From an uncultured archaeon (GTDB lineage: Archaea > Thermoproteota > Nitrososphaeria > Nitrososphaerales > CALBXV01), in the NCBI GenBank assembly GCA_937890045.1, contig CALBXV010000680.1, positions 1 to 17,898 on the forward strand: a stretch of DNA of 17,898 nt. The letters run 5' to 3'. Numbering within the stretch: the stretch's first letter is position 1; each line of letters begins with the position of its first letter. Below are positions 1 through 6,299 of this stretch, piece by piece. The translations under genes and the position numbers were made by a program. The notes beneath the pieces were generated by a model that saw only the letters and a program-made list of their open reading frames with translations, was not told the DNA's origin and did not search any database.

Positions 1-153
1 ACACCTCTAATAGGTAGTTGCCGTAATAAATCTAGAGTCCTATTAAGTGTTAGACTATAAACATACACGGTTAATACTCTGTTTTCTGAAGGACGCCAAT
101 GTGCGGTAAAGTTCAGAGCGGAGTAAGGGGCTAACCATCCATAAATATTTGAG

Positions 154-215
154 GGGACTTGGTATTCCTTTTTAGTGTCAAGGAATAGCGGGATTGACCG
201 CCCATGCCAAGTCCC
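154..215 (+). other. Potential three-way-junction RNA/DNA structure in the leader
   Basis: Three nested perfect stems can be read directly. The outer stem is GGGACTTGG (154-162) with CCAAGTCCC (207-215). Inside it are ATTCCTT (164-170) with AAGGAAT (180-186), and GCGG (188-191) with CCGC (198-201). The stems tile the interval almost without gaps, giving a compact three-way junction 31 nt upstream of the first start codon. It could be a 5' UTR regulatory RNA, a processing site, or the 3' hairpin of an upstream transcript. No known riboswitch consensus is recognised. Confidence 0.5.
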
Positions 216-222
216 ATCTAAT
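194..222 (+). promoter_or_regulatory. Possible sigma70-like promoter
   Basis: TTGACC at 194-199 is followed after 17 bp by TCTAAT at 217-222. These are five of six matches to each of TTGACA and TATAAT at ideal spacing. It would start transcription about 15 nt upstream of the first plus-strand gene. It overlaps the 3' half of the three-way-junction stem, so promoter and structured transcript are alternative readings. AT-rich DNA yields such matches by chance. Confidence 0.3.
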
Positions 223-245
223 TATTTAAAGAGAGGAATAACAAT

Positions 246-488
246 ATGAAATATATTGGGAATGATCCCACAATTGAGTCATTAAAGGAAGTTCTTGCAA
301 GGCTTACAAAATTAACATTAATAGGTGGAGAAGCTACAGATGTAGATTGTCCTGAATGTAATAAAAAGTTAGTAACTGCTGAATTTGGTGATGCTAATTC
401 AGATATAAGTGTATTGGGACTACAATGCGATGATTGTGGTTATACAGAAGAAATAATACATAAGGAGAGAGAAGATTATGGGCTTTGA
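246..488 (+). CDS. Small zinc-ribbon-like protein, function unknown (80 aa)
   Basis: An 80-residue protein with two Cys pairs, C35-P-E-C38 and C61-D-D-C64, the usual geometry of a zinc ribbon holding one metal ion. The first 30 residues look helical and the tail is charged. Small zinc ribbons in phages often bind nucleic acid or modulate host proteins, but nothing here identifies the target. AGAGG lies 9 nt before the ATG. The gene overlaps the next by 11 nt (478-488), so the two are probably co-translated. It is the first gene of the block ending at 4464. Confidence 0.75.
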   Translation: MKYIGNDPTIESLKEVLARLTKLTLIGGEATDVDCPECNKKLVTAEFGDANSDISVLGLQCDDCGYTEEIIHKEREDYGL

Positions 489-978
489 TATATATGGAGT
501 TAATCCAACAAATGAACATAATGGTGTGTATTTTAGAAATAATGTATGGTGGTGGAGACCATTATGGGAATATGTTTGCAAGGAATGCAAAGATTTTTTA
601 ACAGAAACTGATATGCAAAAAGGAGGAAATAATTCTGGAAAGAAAATATCAAAGACTAAAGCTTTAAAAATAGGTAAACGACTTAAATCTTTAATAGCTA
701 CTGGTGAAACAGTAATGCATCAAATAAGTAGAGCTGATTATATAAAGAATCTACCGTTAGAAGATTGTGATATATGTGATGGTACAGGATATAGAAAAGA
801 ACCACCACTTACAGGAGCTGGACATAAAAACTGTAATGCTTGTAATAATGAATTTAAACAAGATGATGTACCAATTGGTAAAAGAAAGCATCGGGATACA
901 AATTATCCATTCAATATAGCAAATGTAGCAGAATTTGCAGAATTTTGTCTACATAGTGGTGGATTTCAGATCTGGTAA
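478..978 (+). CDS. Cys- and Trp-rich phage protein with DnaJ-like zinc knuckles, function unknown (166 aa)
   Basis: The N-terminus (MGFDIYG.NP) and an NNVWWWRPLW stretch at residues 21-30 resemble a family of hypothetical phage proteins I have seen elsewhere. No function is established for it to my knowledge. Three CxxC pairs are visible: C34/C37, C97/C100 and C119/C122. The second sits in CDICDGTG, like the CxxCxGxG repeat of the DnaJ zinc domain, and pairs naturally with C119/C122. The protein probably binds one or two zinc ions. AAGGAG at 462-467 precedes the ATG, and the start overlaps the upstream zinc-ribbon gene by 11 nt. Being soluble and Cys-rich, it suggests a nucleic-acid or protein-binding accessory rather than an enzyme. 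Confidence 0.8.
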   Translation: MGFDIYGVNPTNEHNGVYFRNNVWWWRPLWEYVCKECKDFLTETDMQKGGNNSGKKISKTKALKIGKRLKSLIATGETVMHQISRADYIKNLPLEDCDICDGTGYRKEPPLTGAGHKNCNACNNEFKQDDVPIGKRKHRDTNYPFNIANVAEFAEFCLHSGGFQIW

Positions 979-989
979 AAGGAGAGAAT

Positions 990-1187
990 ATGAAAGAACG
1001 ATTTATTATATTTAAACTAATACTTGAAATAAAACGTAGGAACTCAGGTAGTTTCAGTTACTTACAGTTATTCAAGTTAGCCTTGGCCACATTATCAAGA
1101 GAGTTAGACTGGATGAACCAGATAGATGAAAAAGACAAAACAGATGTAAGATTTCATACCTCATTTACAGAAGGAGCACAAGCATGA
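990..1187 (+). CDS. Small basic protein, function unknown (65 aa)
   Basis: A 65-residue ORF with a strong AAGGAG (979-984) 5 nt before the ATG. It shares an ATGA stop/start overlap (1184-1187) with the AAA+ ATPase gene, which supports real translation. The N-terminal two thirds appear helical and basic (KERFIIFKLILEIKRR), with no Cys pair and no signal peptide. Its position directly ahead of the ATPase/VWA pair makes it a candidate small partner of that complex, but this is inference only. Confidence 0.65.
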   Translation: MKERFIIFKLILEIKRRNSGSFSYLQLFKLALATLSRELDWMNQIDEKDKTDVRFHTSFTEGAQA

Positions 1188-2233
1188 GTGACACAAGTTT
1201 GCCAGGAATGGCCCATATAGAAGAACAATTAAAAAAGATGATTGAAGAAAAACTAGCAGAGAGCCAGAGTGGACAAGGAGTAAGTCCTGAAACAGTTAAT
1301 GTTGAACAAGCCTCTGCTAATGAATATAGTATAGAGACTAAAGAAGTAGCAAAAGAAGAAGAAGTTACTCCTTATAGTGAAGGATACTTTGAAAAAGAAA
1401 TAAAAATACACAGTATTCCAGAAGACAGCGTTGGGCCTATGTTTAGATTTAATGATGAGAATACATTCCATTTTATGTTAAGAAATATAGCAAGGAAGGA
1501 ATGGATGCTTGTTATGGGGCCCACAGGATGCGGTAAATCGTACTTAGCAGAGGTTTTAGCTAAAACTGTAGGTCATAACCTCATTAAGATTAATTTTGGC
1601 GATACAAGCAATCCTAGCGCTAAATTAATGGGTTATACAGCATATACACCAGAGAAGGGTACTCATTTTGTTAAAAGTGAGTTTATTAGAGCTTTAGAAT
1701 CAGAAGAACCAACAATGGTGCTTTTAGATGAGGTGACCAGAGATAGAACGCAAGAACTACAGAATATATTAGTACCATTATTAGATGGACAGAAACAGTT
1801 AGTTCTTGATGAGACAGATCCACCAGAAACAATAAAGATATCAGATAATGTCTACTTTTATGCAACAGCAAACATAGGTAGACAGTATATAGGTGCTACT
1901 TCTACAATAGATAGAGCCTGGAAGGATAGATTTACTGGTGGAATGTATAAATTAAACTATCTTGACCATGATATGGAAGTAGGTCTATTGTTAAGTAGAT
2001 TTGATATATCAAAAGAGGATGCCTCTAAAATATGCAAGTTTGCAAATAAACTAAGATCTCTCTATGAAGCAGATGAAATAAGTACTCCAGTTTCAACTAG
2101 AATGACTTTAGCAGCAGCAAGTATGGTGTATGATGGCGTTGAGTTGCCATTAGCATTAACACACGTAACAAGTCCATTCTTTGATAATGAGGACGATAAA
2201 GTGAAAATACATCAGGTAATACAATCATCATGA
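1184..2233 (+). CDS. MoxR/CobS-type AAA+ ATPase (349 aa)
   Basis: A single AAA+ domain follows an acidic, Glu-rich, probably disordered N-terminal stretch (about 1-75). Visible motifs are Walker A G112-P-T-G-C-G-K-S119, Walker B MVLLDE (178-183), sensor 1 at N230 (YATAN), candidate arginine fingers R244/R249 (IDRAWKDRF) and a sensor-2-like Arg at 306. The layout fits the AAA_5/MoxR-CbbQ-CobS group, which forms ring hexamers and works with VWA-domain partners to remodel or activate protein complexes, including metal chelatases. The next gene encodes just such a VWA protein and starts on an ATGA overlap (2230-2233), so the two are probably made in coupled amounts. A true cobaltochelatase CobS role is possible but unsupported, since no cobalamin gene is present. 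AAGGAG at 1171-1176 supports the start. Confidence 0.85.
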   Translation: MSDTSLPGMAHIEEQLKKMIEEKLAESQSGQGVSPETVNVEQASANEYSIETKEVAKEEEVTPYSEGYFEKEIKIHSIPEDSVGPMFRFNDENTFHFMLRNIARKEWMLVMGPTGCGKSYLAEVLAKTVGHNLIKINFGDTSNPSAKLMGYTAYTPEKGTHFVKSEFIRALESEEPTMVLLDEVTRDRTQELQNILVPLLDGQKQLVLDETDPPETIKISDNVYFYATANIGRQYIGATSTIDRAWKDRFTGGMYKLNYLDHDMEVGLLLSRFDISKEDASKICKFANKLRSLYEADEISTPVSTRMTLAAASMVYDGVELPLALTHVTSPFFDNEDDKVKIHQVIQSS

Positions 2234-4464
2234 CACAAACAGATCTATTTGATAAAACAGAAGAACTAGTAGTAGGTGCATCATATAGCCCGTGGTGGAA
2301 AAAATGGTATGAAAAGAAGAATACTGGTAGGAAAACTAAAAATAAGGGTTTATCCAGTATGTGGGATCAATATACTCCACAGTATGGCAATAGAAAGAAA
2401 GCAGAGAAATATTTCAAGATATTTGTTAATACTAATAATGTTCTTAAAATATTAGATCCGTTAATAAAACATAGATTAAAAGTGGATAGTATTGGAAATT
2501 ATTCGCATAGGTCTAATAATTCTGGTAGAGTAGCAGGATATGCTAATAGAAATACTAAAGTTATTACATTAACGGAAGGGATTTTAAGATTGCCAAATGC
2601 AGATCCAGCTATAGGAGTAGCAATACATGAAAAATTACATTTAATGCATACTCCTGAGGTATCAGAATGGTCTGATCAGATTATGGAAAAGATATCTCCG
2701 CCCAAACAAACAAGAGCTGAGAGAGCAGAAAGTAGAGATACTGGTGTAATTGAAGAATCAAAAGAGATGCTTATGAAATCTATTTGGTGGCAATTGCATA
2801 ATTTACTTGAAGATGAACGTATTGAGAGTAGATTGCATGAGAATTGTCCTGGATATGTAGCTTTTGTTGTAGCTGCAAAGGATCATTTAATAGGTAAATC
2901 ATTTGAAGAAATGAAAGTAATAGATTATGGTGAAACACAAAGTGATAGACTTATCTATGCTGTTATGTTATATATCCGACATAAAAAATCACTTCAAATA
3001 ATGATTGAAGCTTGGCCCTGGTTAAAAGATAAGCTTCTTAGAATGAAACATAATCTAGATGAATGTTTATCTGCAGCTAGAGAAAATAACTTAACTGCAT
3101 ATAAATGGTTTTCTCAAGAAGTCTTTTCTGATCTTATTAAAGAACTTACTAATTTACCTGAAAATGAAGGGGATTTTGCTAATCTTTCAAATAAAGTTGT
3201 GGCTGATCCTTCTAGAGGTAGAATTAAAGATATGATCAAAGACTTAATGAAAAGATTAAGTGGAGAAGCTACAGATAGTCAATATAGAAGTGAAGAAGAA
3301 GATGAATTAGCTATTGTTAGATCAATAATTGATAGAAATCGTGTTCAAGATAGTATTGGTAATATCATTGCACCTCCATCTGATCCACAAGTATCAACCA
3401 GGACAAATAATACACTTAAACAAATAGCAAATGAAGCTGGTTATGATATGACTAATGGTGAATATCATTCAGTACAGACTCTTAAAAGAGATATGAATGA
3501 TCCAAATGGTAAAAAGTATCCACCATTGCCTTCAAGAAAATCTCTACAATCATCAATGGTTAAACTCAAAGATGAGGATATGAATTATGTAGATATCAAA
3601 AAGGCAATTCAAAAACAAACTCAAGGTGGAGTAGGCGGATGGTCTGATGATCCATTAATGGATACTATTGTATTAAGTCCTACCTCTGAAATAACAGATG
3701 AAAATAAGGCTAAATATGTCAATATAGTAGCTCAGAACAGTGGCATTATCGGCAAATTAAAACAAGCTATACAATTCAATGAGAATATTGCTGATATGGA
3801 TATCAAAAACCAAATCAAAGGTTATATTGATAGAAAGAAACTACATAAAATTCCTATTGGAGATAATAAAATCTTTAAAAGGACTATTAAGAAAAATAAA
3901 AACAGTCTTTGTGTAGGGATTCTTGCTGATGCATCTGGTAGTATGGCTGGTAGCATGGAAATAGTATCATTAGTATCTATAATATTCTATGAAGCTTTGA
4001 TACAATCAAATGATACTAAATTATGTGTAATGTCACATACTGCTGATTTATTAAATCAAGGTGTTACAGTAATAACAGAGTATTATGTTGAGGGGAATGA
4101 TAATAGTACAGCAATGGCTAATATGAAATCAACAGGATGTAATAGAGACCATGTAGCTATTAGTTATATGGCAGACAAGCTTAATGAAGTAGCTTTACCT
4201 GAATCTAAAAAGATAATCTTTATTATATGTGATGGTAGACCAGCAGCACGGGGTTATGTTGATGAAGATCATGGACTATTATGTGTAAGAGAGACAGTAA
4301 ATCAGCTAAAACAGGAAGGTATTGCGATTATAGCTTTAGGTGTAGGTGATTATATTAAGGAATATCAATTAGAATCTATGTATGATCACAGTATTATGGT
4401 AAAGGATATAAGAGAATTACCTAAAATGGTAACTACCATAGCTGAGAAAATAGCTCTGACATAA
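2230..4464 (+). CDS. HExxH metallopeptidase-like plus VWA-domain protein, partner of the AAA+ ATPase (744 aa)
   Basis: The N-terminal part carries H133-E-K-L-H137, a zinc-metallopeptidase HExxH motif. It is followed by N191-L-L-E-D-E-R-I-E199, an EDxRIE-type motif usual in CobT/NorD-like proteins paired with MoxR ATPases, which could supply the third zinc ligand. A long charged middle (about 300-540) leads to a C-terminal VWA domain with the MIDAS motif D567-A-S-G-S571 and a later ICDGRP strand. The VWA domain should bind a divalent metal and contact the AAA+ ring or a client. Whether the HExxH site is an active protease or only structural cannot be told. The gene is coupled to the upstream ATPase by a 4-nt overlap and is last in its block. 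Fusion of all three elements (HExxH, EDxRIE, MIDAS) in one phage gene is notable. Confidence 0.8.
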   Translation: MTQTDLFDKTEELVVGASYSPWWKKWYEKKNTGRKTKNKGLSSMWDQYTPQYGNRKKAEKYFKIFVNTNNVLKILDPLIKHRLKVDSIGNYSHRSNNSGRVAGYANRNTKVITLTEGILRLPNADPAIGVAIHEKLHLMHTPEVSEWSDQIMEKISPPKQTRAERAESRDTGVIEESKEMLMKSIWWQLHNLLEDERIESRLHENCPGYVAFVVAAKDHLIGKSFEEMKVIDYGETQSDRLIYAVMLYIRHKKSLQIMIEAWPWLKDKLLRMKHNLDECLSAARENNLTAYKWFSQEVFSDLIKELTNLPENEGDFANLSNKVVADPSRGRIKDMIKDLMKRLSGEATDSQYRSEEEDELAIVRSIIDRNRVQDSIGNIIAPPSDPQVSTRTNNTLKQIANEAGYDMTNGEYHSVQTLKRDMNDPNGKKYPPLPSRKSLQSSMVKLKDEDMNYVDIKKAIQKQTQGGVGGWSDDPLMDTIVLSPTSEITDENKAKYVNIVAQNSGIIGKLKQAIQFNENIADMDIKNQIKGYIDRKKLHKIPIGDNKIFKRTIKKNKNSLCVGILADASGSMAGSMEIVSLVSIIFYEALIQSNDTKLCVMSHTADLLNQGVTVITEYYVEGNDNSTAMANMKSTGCNRDHVAISYMADKLNEVALPESKKIIFIICDGRPAARGYVDEDHGLLCVRETVNQLKQEGIAIIALGVGDYIKEYQLESMYDHSIMVKDIRELPKMVTTIAEKIALT

Positions 4465-4469
4465 ATGAA

Positions 4470-4499
4470 GATTACCGTGATATATACTGATTACCGTGA
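4470..4499 (+). repeat. Direct repeat GATTACCGTGA, two copies at 19-bp period
   Basis: Identical 11-mers start at 4470 and 4489. A one-mismatch copy, GACTACCGTGA, lies at 4670-4680 over the start codon of the Sak4-like gene. The 19-bp period is near two helical turns, which would put bound proteins on the same DNA face. Function is unproven. Confidence 0.6.
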
Positions 4500-4568
4500 C
4501 ACATCCTGACACATTTGAATCCGTCACTACTGTCGACAAATGGAAATTAGCGGGAGAAGTTCAAAATT

Positions 4569-4588
4569 AATTTGCAATAGTGCAAATT
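4569..4588. repeat. Perfect inverted repeat, 8-bp arms, 4-nt spacer
   Basis: AATTTGCA (4569-4576) and TGCAAATT (4581-4588) are exact reverse complements separated by ATAG. It is suited to a dimeric repressor site or a small hairpin. No T-tract follows, so it is not a typical intrinsic terminator. Confidence 0.6.
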
Positions 4589-4603
4589 TCTTTGTATCTT
4601 ATA

Positions 4604-4638
4604 TTAGTTATTAACTCTCTGTGAGAGTTAATAACTAA
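4604..4638. repeat. Perfect 16-bp inverted repeat with 3-nt loop
   Basis: TTAGTTATTAACTCTC (4604-4619) pairs without mismatch to GAGAGTTAATAACTAA (4623-4638) around the spacer TGT. This is far longer than chance allows in a 212-bp gap. No T-run follows on either strand, so a terminator is unlikely. A cruciform, an origin hairpin, or an operator or leader hairpin 38 bp before the next gene are the options. Confidence 0.7.
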
Positions 4639-4676
4639 GTACTTAACACACACTTTGAATAACTTGGGAGACTACC

Positions 4677-5543
4677 GTGATAGATATTTCAGTAAGAAAA
4701 GTTAGTACAGATTGGTCTGAGATGCCTTCAGGATTAACCTGGTATTTTATAGGCCAGCCTAAAACATGGAAAACAAGTGCAGTTAGCAAATGGAGTAAAG
4801 ATGGAGCCGATGGAGTATTGTTAATAGATACTGATTTGGGTGCAGACTTTGCAGATTCGGCTAATGTAGTAACAGCAACTTGTTTAAATCCACCTGTTGA
4901 ACCAGTTAAAGTAGATGGTAAAATGGTAGTGGATAAGAATGGCCAGCAAAAGATGAAAGTAATCCCACCTGAAAAGAGAGGATATTCTTATAGATCTGGT
5001 AAAAAGAAAGGTAAGCCTATGGCTGTCTATTCATTAGCAGAGATTTATACCTGGTTAAGTAAAAACTGGGAAGACTTACCATATAATGCAATAGCAATTG
5101 ATACTGTTGACGAAATTAATAAATGGATTGAGACTATTGTATGTAATGAATTGGGTATACAAGCTATGGGTGATGGAGAATGGGGAGCTGATTGGGGAAG
5201 AGCAAGGAAAAAGAATGTAGATCTTATAGTAAGACTACAAAAACTAGTTAAGAAACATGGTGGTGATCTTATTTTAGTTTCCCACGCTAAACAAACCCAG
5301 ATAACAGATGGTAAAACACAGTTAAGTCCTGAATTACCAAGAGGTCTTGCTTATAGTTTAACTGCGAAAGCTGATGTCATAGGCTATTCAACCATTGATA
5401 AAGAAGATGGAAAAGCATATGTTTCATTCAAAAGCTATGATGAACGAGCTGTAGGCTCAAGACTAAAACCACTTTCACAAGAAAAGGTACCATTTGAGTA
5501 CGAATCAGTCAGAAAACAGATAATTACATACAAGGAGAAATAG
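4677..5543 (+). CDS. Sak4-like RecA-fold ATPase (AAA_24 type), probable recombination/annealing protein (288 aa)
   Basis: The protein has the plan of phage Sak4/AAA_24 ATPases, RecA-core proteins that assist single-strand annealing and recombination together with the phage SSB. Seen are a P-loop G26-Q-P-K-T-W-K-T-S34, a Walker B strand AIAID142T and a VSHAK strand (about 201-205) equivalent to the RecA polar-residue motif. The P-loop is unusual: Trp31 replaces the Gly that normally precedes the catalytic Lys32. GTG is the start, supported by GGGAG at 4666-4670 with 6-nt spacing. The next gene, probably the SSB, starts 3 nt after this stop with its Shine-Dalgarno inside this ORF, which fits a Sak4-SSB pair. 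The stop is TAG, so TAG is not reassigned here. Confidence 0.75.
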   Translation: MIDISVRKVSTDWSEMPSGLTWYFIGQPKTWKTSAVSKWSKDGADGVLLIDTDLGADFADSANVVTATCLNPPVEPVKVDGKMVVDKNGQQKMKVIPPEKRGYSYRSGKKKGKPMAVYSLAEIYTWLSKNWEDLPYNAIAIDTVDEINKWIETIVCNELGIQAMGDGEWGADWGRARKKNVDLIVRLQKLVKKHGGDLILVSHAKQTQITDGKTQLSPELPRGLAYSLTAKADVIGYSTIDKEDGKAYVSFKSYDERAVGSRLKPLSQEKVPFEYESVRKQIITYKEK

Positions 5544-5546
5544 ATA

Positions 5547-6203
5547 ATGCCTTTAACATTAGGTAAAACTCAGTTTGGTCAAAATAGCAATGATAGTTTC
5601 GTTGGTGATGCTATATGGATTGAAGAAGCTGAGATTAAAAAAGTAGAAGATGAGTCTGGAAAAGATGTAGAGATGAAAGATGGTAACACGTTTAGAAATG
5701 ATCTTCGTGTTAATGTTGAACTAATTCTTACTGGGCCAGGTTGGGAAGCTAACTTTAGCACTGGTGGGAATTTAAAGAAAGGTACAGGTGGCAAATCTAA
5801 TTGGGGTGGAGCATTTAAAGTGCGAGACTTTTTTCAGGCTTGCCTGGAAGATAGCGATCTTGAACCAGCCCTTCCAGAAATGGAAAAGGGAATTATTCCT
5901 AAAAACTTACTAGCAAAAGCCGAAGGAAAGAAGGTCTTTGTTCTTAGATACAAAACTAAACAAGGAAAGACCAAAACTTGGAATCAAGTAGCATCTACTG
6001 ATACTGAAAGAACGGATTTTAAAGAATATTTCCAAAATTCAGTATCTAAAGGTTGGACTAGGATTGATTACGATCCTCATTATAGTTCAAATTCCGAATC
6101 TAAACCTAACAATAAGCAAATGAATGGGCCATGGGATAAGAAACCAGAACAAAGCCAACTTAATGTTAGTGGATTAGATAGCGAAGACCTTACAACGCTG
6201 TAA
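5547..6203 (+). CDS. Probable single-stranded-DNA-binding protein (218 aa)
   Basis: No catalytic motif is present. Residues 1-150 are rich in alternating beta-type segments and Lys/aromatic residues, as in an OB fold. A polar, Asn/Ser/Pro-rich linker (about 170-205) ends in a short acidic hydrophobic tail, SGLDSEDLTTL, like the SSB C-terminal tip that recruits partner proteins. Placement directly after the Sak4-like ATPase and before the primase-helicase supports an SSB role, since Sak4 proteins are usually encoded with an SSB. An alternative is a DUF669-type phage protein of similar position and fold. The Shine-Dalgarno AAGGAG overlaps the end of the upstream gene. Confidence 0.55.
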   Translation: MPLTLGKTQFGQNSNDSFVGDAIWIEEAEIKKVEDESGKDVEMKDGNTFRNDLRVNVELILTGPGWEANFSTGGNLKKGTGGKSNWGGAFKVRDFFQACLEDSDLEPALPEMEKGIIPKNLLAKAEGKKVFVLRYKTKQGKTKTWNQVASTDTERTDFKEYFQNSVSKGWTRIDYDPHYSSNSESKPNNKQMNGPWDKKPEQSQLNVSGLDSEDLTTL

Positions 6204-6220
6204 ATAGGCAAAGAATAGAT

Positions 6221-6278
6221 CCTGGGCCAAGTTTAACCTACCTCGGCTTGACTACCACCCACGCTAACTTGGCTCAGG
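6221..6278 (+). other. Strong hairpin in the leader of the primase-helicase gene
   Basis: CCTGGGCCAAGTT (6221-6233) pairs with AACTTGGCTCAGG (6266-6278) over 13 bp with a single G-T wobble, enclosing a 32-nt loop. There is no trailing T-run, so it is not an obvious terminator. It sits 17 nt after the SSB-like gene's stop and 21 nt before the TTG start of the primase-helicase. It could lower read-through, protect or process the mRNA, or tune the TTG-initiated gene. Its 3' half resembles the leader at 191-245. Confidence 0.6.
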
Positions 6279-6288
6279 ACTATATTTA

Positions 6289-6294
6289 AAGGAG
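6289..6294 (+). promoter_or_regulatory. Shine-Dalgarno that fixes a TTG start
   Basis: AAGGAG lies 5 nt before the TTG at 6300-6302. There is no ATG or GTG nearby in frame, so this site decides the start of the primase-helicase. A TTG start behind a strong hairpin may keep expression low. Confidence 0.7.
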
Positions 6295-6299
6295 AGAAT

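Larger units (their letters stand above)
1..245. other. Non-coding leader region upstream of the first plus-strand gene
   Basis: No convincing gene is visible. Plus frame 1 is open only from 1 to 60, and the other frames carry early stops. Positions 1-150 show only weak imperfect pairings (for example 77-81 with 114-118), and I saw no tRNA cloverleaf. Positions 154-215 form the structured element listed separately. A Shine-Dalgarno AGAGG at 232-236 serves the gene at 246. Confidence 0.5.
4465..4676. other. Repeat- and palindrome-rich gap between two plus-strand gene blocks
   Basis: This 212-bp gap holds no ORF. It contains two copies of GATTACCGTGA (4470-4480 and 4489-4499), a variant GACTACCGTGA (4670-4680) that overlaps the next gene's GTG start, a tandem TGACACAT (4497-4504, 4507-4514) and two perfect hairpins listed separately. 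TATATT at 4600-4605 might be a -10 box, but no well-spaced -35 accompanies it. The cluster could be an operator array, a replication origin or a leader. The sequence does not decide between them. Confidence 0.5.

Noticed and set aside
71..130. Possible tRNA-like fold in the first leader
   Set aside because: Short pairings exist (77-81 with 114-118), but there is no acceptor stem, no TTCRA T-loop and no plausible anticodon arm.
1184..4464. Cobaltochelatase CobS/CobT pair for cobalamin synthesis
   Set aside because: The ATPase and VWA layout is similar, but no other cobalamin gene is present and the HExxH domain is not explained by that role, so only the general AAA+/VWA call is kept.
4604..4638. 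Intrinsic terminator after the VWA gene
   Set aside because: The stem is perfect, but no T-run follows on either strand and it lies 140 bp past the stop, close to the next gene.
6248..6286. Sigma70 promoter TTGACT...TATATT ahead of the primase-helicase
   Set aside because: The spacing is 27 bp, far from 17, and the -35-like part lies in the loop of a strong hairpin.
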